NCBI GenBank assembly: GCA_021795215.1
Contig: JAJYPS010000008.1
Location: 1 to 44,505, forward strand
Length of the DNA stretch: 44,505 bases
Source of the DNA: Actinomycetes bacterium
GTDB lineage: Bacteria; Actinomycetota; Acidimicrobiia; Acidimicrobiales; JAKAOS01
Direction: 5' to 3'
In this document: piece after piece, positions 24,283 to 32,599 of the stretch
Layout: each line of letters starts with the position of its first letter
Position numbering within the stretch: position 1 is the stretch's first letter
Notes under the pieces: model-generated
The model's input: only the letters and a program-made list of their open reading frames with translations
The model's database searches: none
What the model was told of the DNA's origin: nothing
Made by a program: the position numbers and the translations under genes

Positions 24283-25163
24283 ATCCAATCGTTTCCCGAA
24301 GAGCGTCGCTGGTCACCGGTGCTGTCGGCCTGACGGCCCTCGTCGGCATAGCGGCCACCGTCTGGCTCGGCCTCTGGGTGACCCCGCCTGCCGTGGGCAT
24401 GGGCAACCTGGTCCGCCTGCTGTATATCCACCCGCCCGTAGCCTGGGTGTGCTACCTGGCCTTCGGGGTGGCCACGGCGGCCAGCCTGGCCTACCTGTGG
24501 CCCCGTACCCGCTCGCGGTCCTGGGACCGCCTGGCCGGCGCCTCGGCCGAGCTCGGCGTCGTGTTCGCCGCGCTGACCCTCGTGACCGGTTCCATCTGGG
24601 GCTACCCCACCTGGGGCACATGGTGGACCTGGGACGCCAGGCTCACGACAACCGCTCTGCTGGCGGTGCTGTACGTCGGGTACCTCGCCATACGCAAGGT
24701 GCCCGGCTCGCCCCACGTGGTGGCCCGTCGGTCCGCCGTCGTCGCCGTCCTCGCCTTCGTCGACGTGCCGGTCAACTACCTGTCCGTCTACTGGTGGAAG
24801 ACGCTTCACCAGACCGGCACCGTCTTGGACCCTTCCAAGCAGCTCAAGGTGCACGGGATCATGGCTTGGACGTTGCTGCTCGGGTTCGTCTCCTTCACGC
24901 TCGCCTATGCGTGGATACTCGTCCAGCGCTACAGGGTCGCAGCGTTGGAGGACCACCGGGACAGCGACGGGCTGACCTCGGCGATAGCGGAGAGGATCGC
25001 AGAAGGCGCCGGGAGCCCGACCCGAGGCACCCCGAGCGCGGCACCCGCCCCGACCGTTTCAACCTCCCCGGCCGCTGCATCCCTCGGCGGCAACGGCGCC
25101 GGCAGCCTGGCGCGGGGCGTCTCCAGCGAGCTCGACGGGGCGTCCAGCGTGGTCGCCAAGTGA
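24279..25163 (+). CDS. ccmC: Haem delivery protein CcmC
   Basis: CcmC binds haem through the WWD domain and loads it on CcmE. The 294-residue protein has six helices and the tryptophan-rich motif WGYPTWGTWWTWDARLTT, plus histidines in LLYIHPPVAW and LHQTG near helix ends, the usual external haem ligands. The family core ends near residue 220. The remaining 75 residues are a Ser/Ala/Thr-rich cytoplasmic tail absent from most CcmC and likely disordered. It is joined by ATGA to ccmB and GTGA to ccmD. Confidence 0.93.
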   Translation: MNPIVSRRASLVTGAVGLTALVGIAATVWLGLWVTPPAVGMGNLVRLLYIHPPVAWVCYLAFGVATAASLAYLWPRTRSRSWDRLAGASAELGVVFAALTLVTGSIWGYPTWGTWWTWDARLTTTALLAVLYVGYLAIRKVPGSPHVVARRSAVVAVLAFVDVPVNYLSVYWWKTLHQTGTVLDPSKQLKVHGIMAWTLLLGFVSFTLAYAWILVQRYRVAALEDHRDSDGLTSAIAERIAEGAGSPTRGTPSAAPAPTVSTSPAAASLGGNGAGSLARGVSSELDGASSVVAK

Positions 25164-25345
25164 ACGGCTACATAGAAGCCGGCTACGTGGTGGCCCTGGT
25201 GGGCGTGGGCGGGTACGGGGCCGCCGTAGCCGCCCGCAGGCGGAAGCTGGAAAAAGTGCTGGGACTGACACGCAGCCACGCCGCCGTCGAAGCGTCCGGT
25301 CGGAAGGATCGTCGCCCTGGCCGGCGGTCGGAAGGGCTGCGCTGA
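25160..25345 (+). CDS. ccmD: CcmD-like small membrane protein
   Basis: A 61-residue product with one N-terminal helix (GYVVALVGVGGYGAAVAA) followed by a strongly basic segment (RRRKLEKVLGLTRSH), the layout of CcmD. CcmD is needed to release holo-CcmE from the CcmABC complex. Sequence conservation is low in this family, so the assignment relies on size, topology and its place between ccmC and ccmE. GTG start overlapping the ccmC stop; two bp to ccmE. Confidence 0.8.
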   Translation: MNGYIEAGYVVALVGVGGYGAAVAARRRKLEKVLGLTRSHAAVEASGRKDRRPGRRSEGLR

Positions 25346-25347
25346 CC

Positions 25348-25764
25348 GTGCCCGCTCGGCGGCTGTGGATCGCAGGGCTCCTGATCGTCGCTGCCATCGG
25401 GTTCCTCGTCTACAAGGGCCTCGGCAACTCCCTCGTCTACTTCCGCACCGTCAACCAGGCCGTCGCCATGAGAGCGCAGCTGGGCACCACGGCGTTCCGG
25501 CTGGAGGGCGACGTGGTGCCCGGCACCGTCAAATCGGTGCCGGGCGGCGTCCACTTCGACGTCAGCGCTGGCGGTGACACGGTATCCGTGGTGGACCACG
25601 GGCAGCCTCCGCAGATGTTCGCAGCCGGCATCCCCGTCGTCCTCGAGGGGCACTTCCAGTCCGGTACCGGAGGGTTCGTCTCCAACCAGATCCTGGTCAA
25701 GCACTCGTCTAGCTACATAGCCGCCCATCCGGGCAGGGTCAAGGGCGACCCGACCGCCGCGTGA
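25348..25764 (+). CDS. ccmE: Haem chaperone CcmE
   Basis: CcmE carries haem by a covalent bond in the extracytoplasmic space. The 138-residue product has an N-terminal anchor (about 6-22), then an OB-fold beta barrel (FRLEGDVVPGTVKSVPGGVHFDVS...VVLEGHF). The haem-binding motif is LVKHSSSY, with His119 and Tyr123 (HxxxY). It is therefore the classical histidine type, not the cysteine (CxxxY) variant found in some archaea and sulphate reducers. GTG start; GTGA overlap with ccmF. Confidence 0.95.
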   Translation: MPARRLWIAGLLIVAAIGFLVYKGLGNSLVYFRTVNQAVAMRAQLGTTAFRLEGDVVPGTVKSVPGGVHFDVSAGGDTVSVVDHGQPPQMFAAGIPVVLEGHFQSGTGGFVSNQILVKHSSSYIAAHPGRVKGDPTAA

Positions 25765-27794
25765 ACGTAGCCCTCGGCCGCAGCGGCATACTCCTCGCGC
25801 TGCTGTCCGCGCTGGTCGGAGCGGCCACCCTGGGCTACGGGCTGGCCCGGCGTAGGCCGGCCACGCTGCGGAGGGGTCGCACGTACGCGTGGCTCCTGGC
25901 GCTCGGCGCCGTCGTGGCGACGGTAGCCATGGAGCACGCGCTGTTCACCCACGACTTCCGCATCGCCTACGTCGCCCAGAACAACTCCCGTGAGACCCCC
26001 CTCCTCTACGACGCCACAGGCATGTGGTCCGCCCTGCAGGGCTCGCTGCTGCTGTGGGGGCTGGTGCTGACCGGCTACATCGCGGCGATGGTGTTCCACT
26101 TCCGCAAGCGCGCCGAGGACGCCCTGGTCGCCTGGGCCACGTTGGTCACCTACCTCGTGGCGGCGTTCTTCTTCGCCCTAATGGCCGGCCCGGCCAACCC
26201 CTTCGCCACTCTGTCCGGGGCCGTACCGCCCGACGGTGCGGGGCCCGATCCTCTGCTGCAGGACAGGGTGCTCGTGGCGTTCCACCCCCCGCTGCTCTAC
26301 CTGGGCTTCGTCGGCTTCACCATCCCGTTCGCCTTCGCCGTCGCCTCGCTCGTCACCGGCAGGCTCGGTGAAGGGTGGCTGGTCGAGACCAGGAGATGGG
26401 CCCTGCTCGCGTGGGGCTTCCTGTCCGTCGGGATAGTGGCCGGTGCCTGGTGGTCCTACCAGGTGCTCGGTTGGGGAGGCTTCTGGGCCTGGGACCCCGT
26501 CGAGAACGCCGCGTTCCTGCCTTGGCTGTGCGGCACGGCCTACCTCCATTCGGTCATGGTGCAGGAGCGGCGCGGCCTTCTCCGGGTATGGAACCTCTCC
26601 CTGCTGGTCGCCACTTTCTCCCTCACCGTCCTCGGCACCTTCCTCACCAGGTCAGGGGCGGTCCAGTCGGTGCACGCCTTCACCAACTCCAACCTGGGGC
26701 CGGTCCTTCTGGGCTTCTTCGTGGTGGTCGTCGCCAGCGGCGTCGGCCTGATCGGCTGGCGGGGCGACAAGCTCCGCGCCGCGGGCACCGTCGAGACGCC
26801 CCTCTCCCGTGAGGGAGCATTCCTGCTGAACAACGTGGCGTTCGCGGCGTTCGCGTTCGTGGTCCTGGCCGGAACGGTGTTCCCGATTTTCGTACAGGCT
26901 CTCCAGGGTGCCCAGGTGGACGTCGGAGCACCGTACTTCGACACGGCCACCGCTCCCATCGCCATCTGCCTGCTGTTCCTGATGGGTGTCGGCCCCGCTC
27001 TTCCCTGGCGCCGCGCCAGGGGCGACATCGTTCGGCCCCGCCTGCTCTGGCCCGCCTGGGCGGCCACCGTCACCGTCGCCGTTCTCGTGCTCGCGGGCGT
27101 CAGGGGCGCCGAGGTGCTCGTCACGTTCGGGCTGGGCGCTTTTGCCGGCGCCTCGGCGCTCCGCACCCTGTGGATCTCCGCCAGGTCCTCCCGGCGGACC
27201 GGCAGGGGCTGGTGGAGGGCTTTCGCAGGCAGGTCCGGCGGTGGCATGGTCGTACATCTGGGAGTCGTCGTGATAGCGGTCGCCTTCGCCGCCGCCAGCT
27301 CGTTCGGTCATCGGGGCCAGGTCACGCTCCGCCCCGGGCAAAGCGCCACCGTCGTCGGGCACACCTTGACCTACCTGCGCGGAGCCACGGTCGTCACGCC
27401 CGCCAAGACGTCCGTAGAGGCCGCGGTCAAGTTGGACGGAGGCACGGTGCTCCACCCCGCCATCAGCCGCTTCGGCGCCAACCTGACCTACATAGGAAGC
27501 CCCTCCATAAGCTCGACCCTTTTCCAGGACGTGTACCTCACGTTGAACCAGCCGGCCGTCCGCCCAGGCGGTCCGGCCGTCATCGGCTACGTCGTCCAGC
27601 CCCTCGTCGCGTGGCTCTGGATCGGTGGAGCGCTTGTCGGGCTGGGCAGCGTGCTGGCGGCGCTGCCCCGCGGTCGCTCCCGCAGGGGCGGCAGCCGGCC
27701 TGGTGCCCCACGGGCAACGGCCGCCGACAACTCCGACGACCACGCAGGTGCACCCGTCGACGTAGGTATCCCTCAGCCGGCGGCCACCACGTGA
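25761..27794 (+). CDS. ccmF: Cytochrome c haem lyase subunit CcmF
   Basis: CcmF is the large haem lyase component that attaches haem to apocytochrome c together with CcmH and CcmI. The 677-residue protein has about 14-15 hydrophobic helices and the WWD motif WWSYQVLGWGGFWAWDPVENAAFLPWL. It also has the family blocks NSRETPLLYDATGMWSALQGSLLLWG and VLGTFLTRSGAVQSVHAFTNS. A periplasmic domain follows near residues 515-600 (GQSATVVGHTLTYLRGATVVTPAK). The last 45 residues are a basic/Ala-rich tail. It overlaps both neighbours by GTGA. Confidence 0.96.
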   Translation: MNVALGRSGILLALLSALVGAATLGYGLARRRPATLRRGRTYAWLLALGAVVATVAMEHALFTHDFRIAYVAQNNSRETPLLYDATGMWSALQGSLLLWGLVLTGYIAAMVFHFRKRAEDALVAWATLVTYLVAAFFFALMAGPANPFATLSGAVPPDGAGPDPLLQDRVLVAFHPPLLYLGFVGFTIPFAFAVASLVTGRLGEGWLVETRRWALLAWGFLSVGIVAGAWWSYQVLGWGGFWAWDPVENAAFLPWLCGTAYLHSVMVQERRGLLRVWNLSLLVATFSLTVLGTFLTRSGAVQSVHAFTNSNLGPVLLGFFVVVVASGVGLIGWRGDKLRAAGTVETPLSREGAFLLNNVAFAAFAFVVLAGTVFPIFVQALQGAQVDVGAPYFDTATAPIAICLLFLMGVGPALPWRRARGDIVRPRLLWPAWAATVTVAVLVLAGVRGAEVLVTFGLGAFAGASALRTLWISARSSRRTGRGWWRAFAGRSGGGMVVHLGVVVIAVAFAAASSFGHRGQVTLRPGQSATVVGHTLTYLRGATVVTPAKTSVEAAVKLDGGTVLHPAISRFGANLTYIGSPSISSTLFQDVYLTLNQPAVRPGGPAVIGYVVQPLVAWLWIGGALVGLGSVLAALPRGRSRRGGSRPGAPRATAADNSDDHAGAPVDVGIPQPAATT

Positions 27795-28315
27795 CCGCTC
27801 TCAGGGTGACTGCCGGCGTGCTCCTGGTCGGGCTGGTCGCAGTGGCGGTCGCCTTCGCCGCCCAGCCCTCGCCCGGCGCAGCGCAGGCGTCGTCGCCTCT
27901 GCTGGGCAAGAAGGCACCCCCTCTGTCCGGCCCCTACCTGGCCGGTGCCCACCTGAAACCGTCGCAGTTCCGGGGGGAGTGGGTCGTCGTCAACTTCTTC
28001 GCCAGCTGGTGCGTCGACTGCAGGATCGAGGCACCGGCGCTGGACCGCTTCGCCGCCCAGCACCCGCCCGGGTCGCGGGTCGCCATGGTCATGGTCGCCT
28101 ACGCAGACCCCGCCCAGGCCGCCGCCGGCTTCCTCCGCCTCAACGGCGGCTGGCCCGCCATCGAGGACCCCGGAGGACAGATAGCTCTCGACTGGGGAGT
28201 CCGCGAGCCGCCCGAGACCTTCGTCGTGGCGCCCGACCGGCGTGTCGTCGCCCGCTTCATCGGACCCGTCCGGGCGTCCCAGCTCGACGCAGTCCTCGCG
28301 GGCAGGGTCTCGTGA
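27791..28315 (+). CDS. ccmG: Thiol-disulphide oxidoreductase CcmG (DsbE)
   Basis: CcmG reduces the CxxCH motif of apocytochrome c before haem attachment. The 174-residue product has an N-terminal anchor (VTAGVLLVGLVAVAVAFAA) and a thioredoxin fold with the active site FFASWCVDCRIEAP (WCVDC, within the usual WCxxC form). The cis-Pro loop reads EPPETFVV, the GVxGxPET region that marks CcmG/DsbE. GTG start overlapping ccmF; GTGA overlap with ccmH. Confidence 0.93.
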   Translation: MTALRVTAGVLLVGLVAVAVAFAAQPSPGAAQASSPLLGKKAPPLSGPYLAGAHLKPSQFRGEWVVVNFFASWCVDCRIEAPALDRFAAQHPPGSRVAMVMVAYADPAQAAAGFLRLNGGWPAIEDPGGQIALDWGVREPPETFVVAPDRRVVARFIGPVRASQLDAVLAGRVS

Positions 28316-28914
28316 GCCGCCCCTGGAGCGCCACGGCCGGCCGGCGCGTGGCTACCGTCCGCCGGGCCTCCGACGACCGGGCAGCATCCCTCGGCGGCCG
28401 GTCCTGGTGGGTTCCCTGGGCCGTCATGGCGGTCGTGATCGTCGCTTCGCTGTGGATCGGCGCGGGCGCGCCCGGAGCGACCGGTGTCGGTCTCTCTCGC
28501 CTCACCTCCGGAGCGCCGGTGGTACGACCCGCCACCCCTTCCGCCCGCATCTCCCATCTCGAGTCCGAGCTTCGGTGCCCTTCGTGCGCCGACCTGTCCG
28601 TATCCCAGTCCACCGAGCCGAGCGCCCTGGCCATTCGCAGCTACGTCGTCCACGCAGTCCAACGCGGTGCGACCGACTCGGCCATAGTCGGTTTCCTGGA
28701 GAGCCGCTACGGGCCCAGCATCCTGATGGCCCCCAAGGCCACCGGTCCAGGGGCGGCGATCTGGTGGGTACCGGCGATCGCGGTGGTGGGTGCTGTCTCC
28801 GCTGCGGTGCTGCTGTTCCGCAGGCGAGCAGCGTCTGCCCCGGCGAAGGTGCCCAGCGACGGGGACCGTGAGCTGGTCCGGGATGCGATGGCCGGCTGGG
28901 ATGGCCGGCGATGA
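28312..28914 (+). CDS. ccmH: Cytochrome c maturation protein CcmH
   Basis: CcmH is the membrane-anchored thioredoxin-like partner that presents reduced apocytochrome to the haem lyase. The 200-residue product has the diagnostic LRCPSCADLSVSQS motif (LRCxxC). A helical domain and a C-terminal hydrophobic helix (IWWVPAIAVVGAVSAAVLLF) follow. Unusually, an additional hydrophobic segment lies near the N-terminus (WVPWAVMAVVIVASLWIGAG) where a signal peptide is expected, after a 30-residue basic stretch. GTG start overlapping ccmG; ATGA overlap with the next gene. Confidence 0.92.
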   Translation: MSRPWSATAGRRVATVRRASDDRAASLGGRSWWVPWAVMAVVIVASLWIGAGAPGATGVGLSRLTSGAPVVRPATPSARISHLESELRCPSCADLSVSQSTEPSALAIRSYVVHAVQRGATDSAIVGFLESRYGPSILMAPKATGPGAAIWWVPAIAVVGAVSAAVLLFRRRAASAPAKVPSDGDRELVRDAMAGWDGRR

Positions 28915-29822
28915 GGTCCGGTGTCCGCAGGGCTCCCCCAGGCAGCGTCGAGCGCTCGTCCAGCATCGCCCTCGAGGAGGAGCGGGACCTCGCGCTCGAC
29001 TCCCTGAGGCTGCTCGACGACGAGCTGGGTGACGGTCGTCTGGAGCCGGGCGAGTACCAGCTCCTGGCCGACGAGGCCACCGCCCGTGCCGCCTCCGCGA
29101 TCCGAGCGTTGGCTGCCCTGGCGGATGATCCACTCGGGGACACTGCCGACGACCGCAGCGGGCAGGGCAAAGGCGGAGCAGCGACCGCCCACTCGGTGGG
29201 AGAGAACGGCCAGGGCCGGCTGGGCGGGAAAGGGGCGACCGGCAAAGGGGCGACCGGCAACCGGCTGCCCAGGAAGCGGCGGAAGGTGCTGCTCGTCGGC
29301 GGACTGGCCTCCTTTGCGGTGGCTCTGATCGTCGTCGTGGCCTCCTACGCCACGACCCGGCTACCGGGCCGGCCCATCACCGGCAGCCTGAAGCTGACTG
29401 CAACCCAACGGCTCGCGCAGCAACTGGTGCAGGGCAGGGTGCTCGTCGCGCAGGGCCGGTACCGCAGCGCGCTGGCGCTCTTCCGGACCGTCCTGCACGA
29501 CCACCCCGGGCAGCCCGAAGCTCTGACCTACGAAGGGTGGCTGCTCGTCCTGGCAGGTCACGGATCGGGCAACCGCCTGCTGATGGACACCGGCAGGTCC
29601 GACATGTCCAAGGCGGTCGCCACCGATCCCACCTATCCCGACGGCCACCTGCTCCTCGGCACCACGCTCTACTCCTACTACGGCGACCTGCCCGATGCGC
29701 TGATCCAGTTCCGACTGTTCCTGGCCGATCGTCCCTCGGCTGCTCTCGTGTCGGCTGCTGCGCCCACGATCGACGCCGCCTACGCCAAGGCAGGTCTCAA
29801 GTCGCCGCTCGCACCGGGCTGA
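28911..29822 (+). CDS. ccmI: CcmI-like TPR protein of cytochrome c maturation
   Basis: CcmI-type proteins use tetratricopeptide repeats to bind the C-terminus of apocytochrome c. This 303-residue protein has an N-terminal cytoplasmic part (EEERDLALDSLRLLDDELGDGRLEPGEYQLLADEAT) like that of CcmI, where a coiled segment precedes the second helix. It has a membrane helix (KVLLVGGLASFAVALIVVVASYA, about 125-147) and then TPR-like repeats (LVAQGRYRSALALFRTVLHDHPGQPEALTYEGWLLVLAG, PDGHLLLGTTLYSYYGDLPDALIQFRLFL). A 15-bp repeat encodes GKGAT twice in the linker. It completes the ccm run, and its last 26 bp overlap the convergent acyltransferase gene. Confidence 0.82.
   Translation: MRSGVRRAPPGSVERSSSIALEEERDLALDSLRLLDDELGDGRLEPGEYQLLADEATARAASAIRALAALADDPLGDTADDRSGQGKGGAATAHSVGENGQGRLGGKGATGKGATGNRLPRKRRKVLLVGGLASFAVALIVVVASYATTRLPGRPITGSLKLTATQRLAQQLVQGRVLVAQGRYRSALALFRTVLHDHPGQPEALTYEGWLLVLAGHGSGNRLLMDTGRSDMSKAVATDPTYPDGHLLLGTTLYSYYGDLPDALIQFRLFLADRPSAALVSAAAPTIDAAYAKAGLKSPLAPG
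29229..29258 (+). repeat. 15-bp in-frame tandem repeat, two copies
   Basis: Two identical 15-bp units lie at 29229-29243 and 29244-29258 in the linker before the membrane helix of the CcmI-like protein. They encode GKGAT twice (reading GKGATGKGATG). Confidence 0.85.
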
Positions 29823-30951
29823 CCACGACGGGCTCGGACTGCGCCGCCGGGGAGGACAGGTCCGCCCGCTCGAACCTCGTCTTGACGGTCAGCGCCCTCC
29901 GCTCCACCAGGCGCCACGACGCCTCGGCGCAGGCGAACGACGCCAGCAAGACCAGCGGGTACCGCGCCGGCCCGATGCCCGACAGCCATGTGACCCACGG
30001 GTAGTGCCACAGGTACAGGCCGTAGGAGCGGCGCCCCACGTAGGTGATCCACGGTCCCGACAGCGCCACGGCGGCAGGCTTCGCTCCCCTCACCACAAGC
30101 CCGGCCACTGCCAGAGGCCCTGCTATGGACCCCACCGTCCATCCGCTCAGCCACTCCACGGGCACCCGTCCGTGGTGCATCAAGTAGCCGGCGGCCACCA
30201 TGCCTGCCACGCACCCCCCCATCAGCATGGCGCCCGCCACGCCGTCGAACAGCTTGCTCAGCTCTCCCCGATGCCACAGCTGAGCAGCGACCGCGCCCAC
30301 CAGGAGCGCCGCCGCTCTCGTGTCGGTGCCGAAGTAGACGTGGTTCACCCCCCTGCCGTGGTCCCACAGCCATAGCGGCTCCGCAAGCGACAGCGCCGCC
30401 ATTCCGATCGTCGCCGGAAGTGCGTAAGACGACCGCCGTGCCAGCACCAGCGCCAGCAGCGGCGCCCAGATCAGGTAGAACTGCTCCTCCACCGCCAACG
30501 ACCAGAGGTGGCCCAGGGCCACCTGGCCGTGAAACAGGTGCAGCGCCATCATCCAGTTGGAGACGTAGGCGACGGCAGCCAGCACTCCGGCCAGCGCGGG
30601 TGCCACGTGCTGCGCTCCTCCGAACCTGCTGCCCGGCACGGTTGTCATCCACCGTTCGTGGCCCAGCAGCAGCACGATCGCCAGCCACGTCCCGAGGAAC
30701 AGCCACAGGGCCGGCAGCAGCCGGAGCGCACGCCGGGCGAAGAAGTACGGCAGGTCGATGCGCCCCCGGCGCCGGTGCTCCGCGAGCAGCAGCCCCGTGA
30801 TGAGGAAGCCCGACAGCCCGAAGAACGCCTCCATCGCCACCTCGCCCGACACGAAGCCGGGCCACGGGTGCAGGTGGCCGGAGATCACGACAAGGACCGC
30901 CAGGCCCCTCGCCCCGTCCAGCTGCGGCAGCCGTCCGGACTTCTCGCTCAT
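29797..30951 (-). CDS. Acyltransferase 3 family membrane protein (OafA/YrhL-like)
   Basis: Integral membrane acyltransferases of this family transfer acetyl or other acyl groups to surface sugars or lipids. The 384-residue product has about ten hydrophobic helices and the family signature at the N-terminus: LPQLDGARGLAVLVVISGHLHPW, with a conserved Arg and His. FFGLSGFLITGLLL, FFARRALRLLPALW and GHLWSLAVEEQFYLIWAPLLAL follow. There is no C-terminal SGNH domain. Substrate unknown. ATG start at 30951. The 3' end overlaps the CcmI-like gene tail to tail by 26 bp. A 214-bp gap separates it from the divergent mrp gene. Confidence 0.92.
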   Translation of the reverse strand: MSEKSGRLPQLDGARGLAVLVVISGHLHPWPGFVSGEVAMEAFFGLSGFLITGLLLAEHRRRGRIDLPYFFARRALRLLPALWLFLGTWLAIVLLLGHERWMTTVPGSRFGGAQHVAPALAGVLAAVAYVSNWMMALHLFHGQVALGHLWSLAVEEQFYLIWAPLLALVLARRSSYALPATIGMAALSLAEPLWLWDHGRGVNHVYFGTDTRAAALLVGAVAAQLWHRGELSKLFDGVAGAMLMGGCVAGMVAAGYLMHHGRVPVEWLSGWTVGSIAGPLAVAGLVVRGAKPAAVALSGPWITYVGRRSYGLYLWHYPWVTWLSGIGPARYPLVLLASFACAEASWRLVERRALTVKTRFERADLSSPAAQSEPVVVSPVRAAT

Positions 30952-31165
30952 CGCCTCCCGAACGCTCGGAGAGGGGGAAGGCCGTTCAGGGCCGGCAAGT
31001 GGAGATGCACAGCGTTCGCCAAGGTCTGCCCGTGGCAGGCCCCTACACGGCCGGTTCCGAGCACGGCCGTTACTATATCCAGCGGAACAATCGAATTGGG
31101 ATCAGGCCAGGGCCTGGTCCGGGCGGCTCGAGCGGTGGGAAGCCACCACGGGGCTGGGAGGTCAA

Positions 31166-32311
31166 ATGGGTCCAGACCGGAAGCTCGAAGAAGCGGTCGC
31201 AGCAGTCGTCGAGCCGTCGCTGCGGATGACGCTCGGAGAGCTCGGCCTCGTCAGGGAGGTCCGCTCTCGATGGGGCAAGGTGACGGCGGCGGTCGGTCAG
31301 GCATCGCCCGAGCATCCCAAGGCGTACCAGCTTCGCCGGGCGGTGGAGCAGGCTCTGAAGGACGCTTCGGGTGAGCGCGAGGTCGCGGTGCAGCTCGACG
31401 TGTTGGACGAACAGGAGGCGGCTGCGCTTTCGGCGCGGATGAGGTCGCTCGCTCCCGGAGGCGCTGCCGCGTCGGCCCCGTCGGCTCCGCTCGGCCACGA
31501 GGAGGGGCGGCCCAACCCGTTCATGGCGACGGGATCCCGCACCCGGGTGCTCGGCATCTCGTCGGGCAAGGGCGGAGTCGGCAAGTCCTCGGTCACCGTG
31601 AACCTGGCGGTGTCGCTGGCTCGGCGCGGAGCGCGCGTGGCGCTGCTGGACGCCGACGTGTACGGGTTCTCCGTTCCCAAGATGATGGGCCTGGACGAGA
31701 AGCCCGTCGTGGTGGGCGATCTGCTGATACCGCCGGTAGCTCACGGCGTCGCCTGTCTGTCGATGGGGTTCTTCGTAGACGACGAGACACCTGTGGTGTG
31801 GCGAGGCCCGATGCTTCACAAGGCGCTCGAGCAGTTCCTGGTCGACGCGTGGTGGGCCGATCCGGACTACCTGGTGGTGGACATGCCTCCCGGGACCGGC
31901 GACGTCGCCCTCTCCATGGCTCAGTACCTGCCCCGGTCGGAGGTGTACGTCGTCACCACTCCCCAGGCAGCCGCCCAGCGTGTAGCCCAGCGCAGCGCCT
32001 TCGCGGCAAAGAAGCTGAAGCTGCCGGTGCGGGGCGTGGTAGAGAACATGTCCTGGTTCACCGGAGACGACGGCCACCGCTACGAGCTGTTCGGAACGGG
32101 TGGGGGCTCCTCTCTCGCAGAGCTGCTCGGCGTTCCCCTGCTCGGCCAGATCCCCCTCGTGCCGGAGCTCAGGGAGGGCGGCGACGTAGGTACGCCGATC
32201 ACCGTGTCCTCTCCCGACAGCGAGGCCTCCAGGGCGTTCGACGCTCTCGCGCAGCAGGTCGCGGGCATCGGGCCCTCCAGGGTCTACCGCAAGGAGCTGC
32301 AAGTCCGCTGA
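31166..32311 (+). CDS. mrp: Mrp/NBP35-family iron-sulphur cluster carrier ATPase (ApbC)
   Basis: Mrp proteins bind and transfer Fe-S clusters. The 381-residue product has an N-terminal MIP18/DUF59-like domain (about 5-85, VEPSLRMTLGELGLVREV). The P-loop ATPase domain has the deviant Walker A SSGKGGVGKSS, the LLDADVYGFSVPKMMG motif, DYLVVDMPPGTGD and ENMSWFTGDDGHRYELFGTGGG. The CxxC usual after ENMS in other Mrp proteins is absent here (FTGDDGHRY). The ATG at 31166 has GGGAGG five nt upstream. The 214-bp upstream gap contains a TATA-rich stretch (TACTATATCC near 31070) that may be the -10 region. Confidence 0.92.
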   Translation: MGPDRKLEEAVAAVVEPSLRMTLGELGLVREVRSRWGKVTAAVGQASPEHPKAYQLRRAVEQALKDASGEREVAVQLDVLDEQEAAALSARMRSLAPGGAAASAPSAPLGHEEGRPNPFMATGSRTRVLGISSGKGGVGKSSVTVNLAVSLARRGARVALLDADVYGFSVPKMMGLDEKPVVVGDLLIPPVAHGVACLSMGFFVDDETPVVWRGPMLHKALEQFLVDAWWADPDYLVVDMPPGTGDVALSMAQYLPRSEVYVVTTPQAAAQRVAQRSAFAAKKLKLPVRGVVENMSWFTGDDGHRYELFGTGGGSSLAELLGVPLLGQIPLVPELREGGDVGTPITVSSPDSEASRAFDALAQQVAGIGPSRVYRKELQVR

Positions 32312-32357
32312 CGTGGCGGCCAACCGGTGACTGCCCTTGGGCCGGCTCCGCCCGCGA

Positions 32358-32374
32358 GGCCGTACAGTACGGCC
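32358..32374. terminator. Perfect palindrome after mrp, possible terminator or protein site
   Basis: GGCCGTA and TACGGCC form a perfect 7-bp inverted repeat around a three-nt centre, 46 bp after the mrp stop. It has no T-tract, and a 16-bp repeat array begins at the very next base. It could be an intrinsic terminator stem or an operator. Confidence 0.45.
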
Positions 32375-32456
32375 CAGTGCCGGTCGAGCCCAGTGCCGGT
32401 CGAGCCCAGTGCCGGTCGAGCCCAGTGCCGGTCGAGCCCAGTGCCGCCGGTCGAGC
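32375..32456. repeat. 16-bp tandem repeat, four perfect copies plus one altered
   Basis: The unit CAGTGCCGGTCGAGCC occurs at 32375-32390, 32391-32406, 32407-32422 and 32423-32438 without a mismatch. A fifth copy at 32439-32456 has extra bases (GCCGCC instead of GCC). A 16-bp period cannot encode a repeating peptide in one frame, which fits the intergenic position between mrp and the dGTPase-like gene. Confidence 0.95.
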
Positions 32457-32599
32457 ACTGTCAGAGCGGGTCCGTACGCTTGGGTCACATGGGAGGCTGT
32501 GACGACGAGCGGGACCCGGACTTCGGGCGAGCGAAATCTGTCTTAACGGCCGGGCCCTCCGCCGAGCGGTCCGGGAGGGCTGTCGCATGGGCAGCGACG

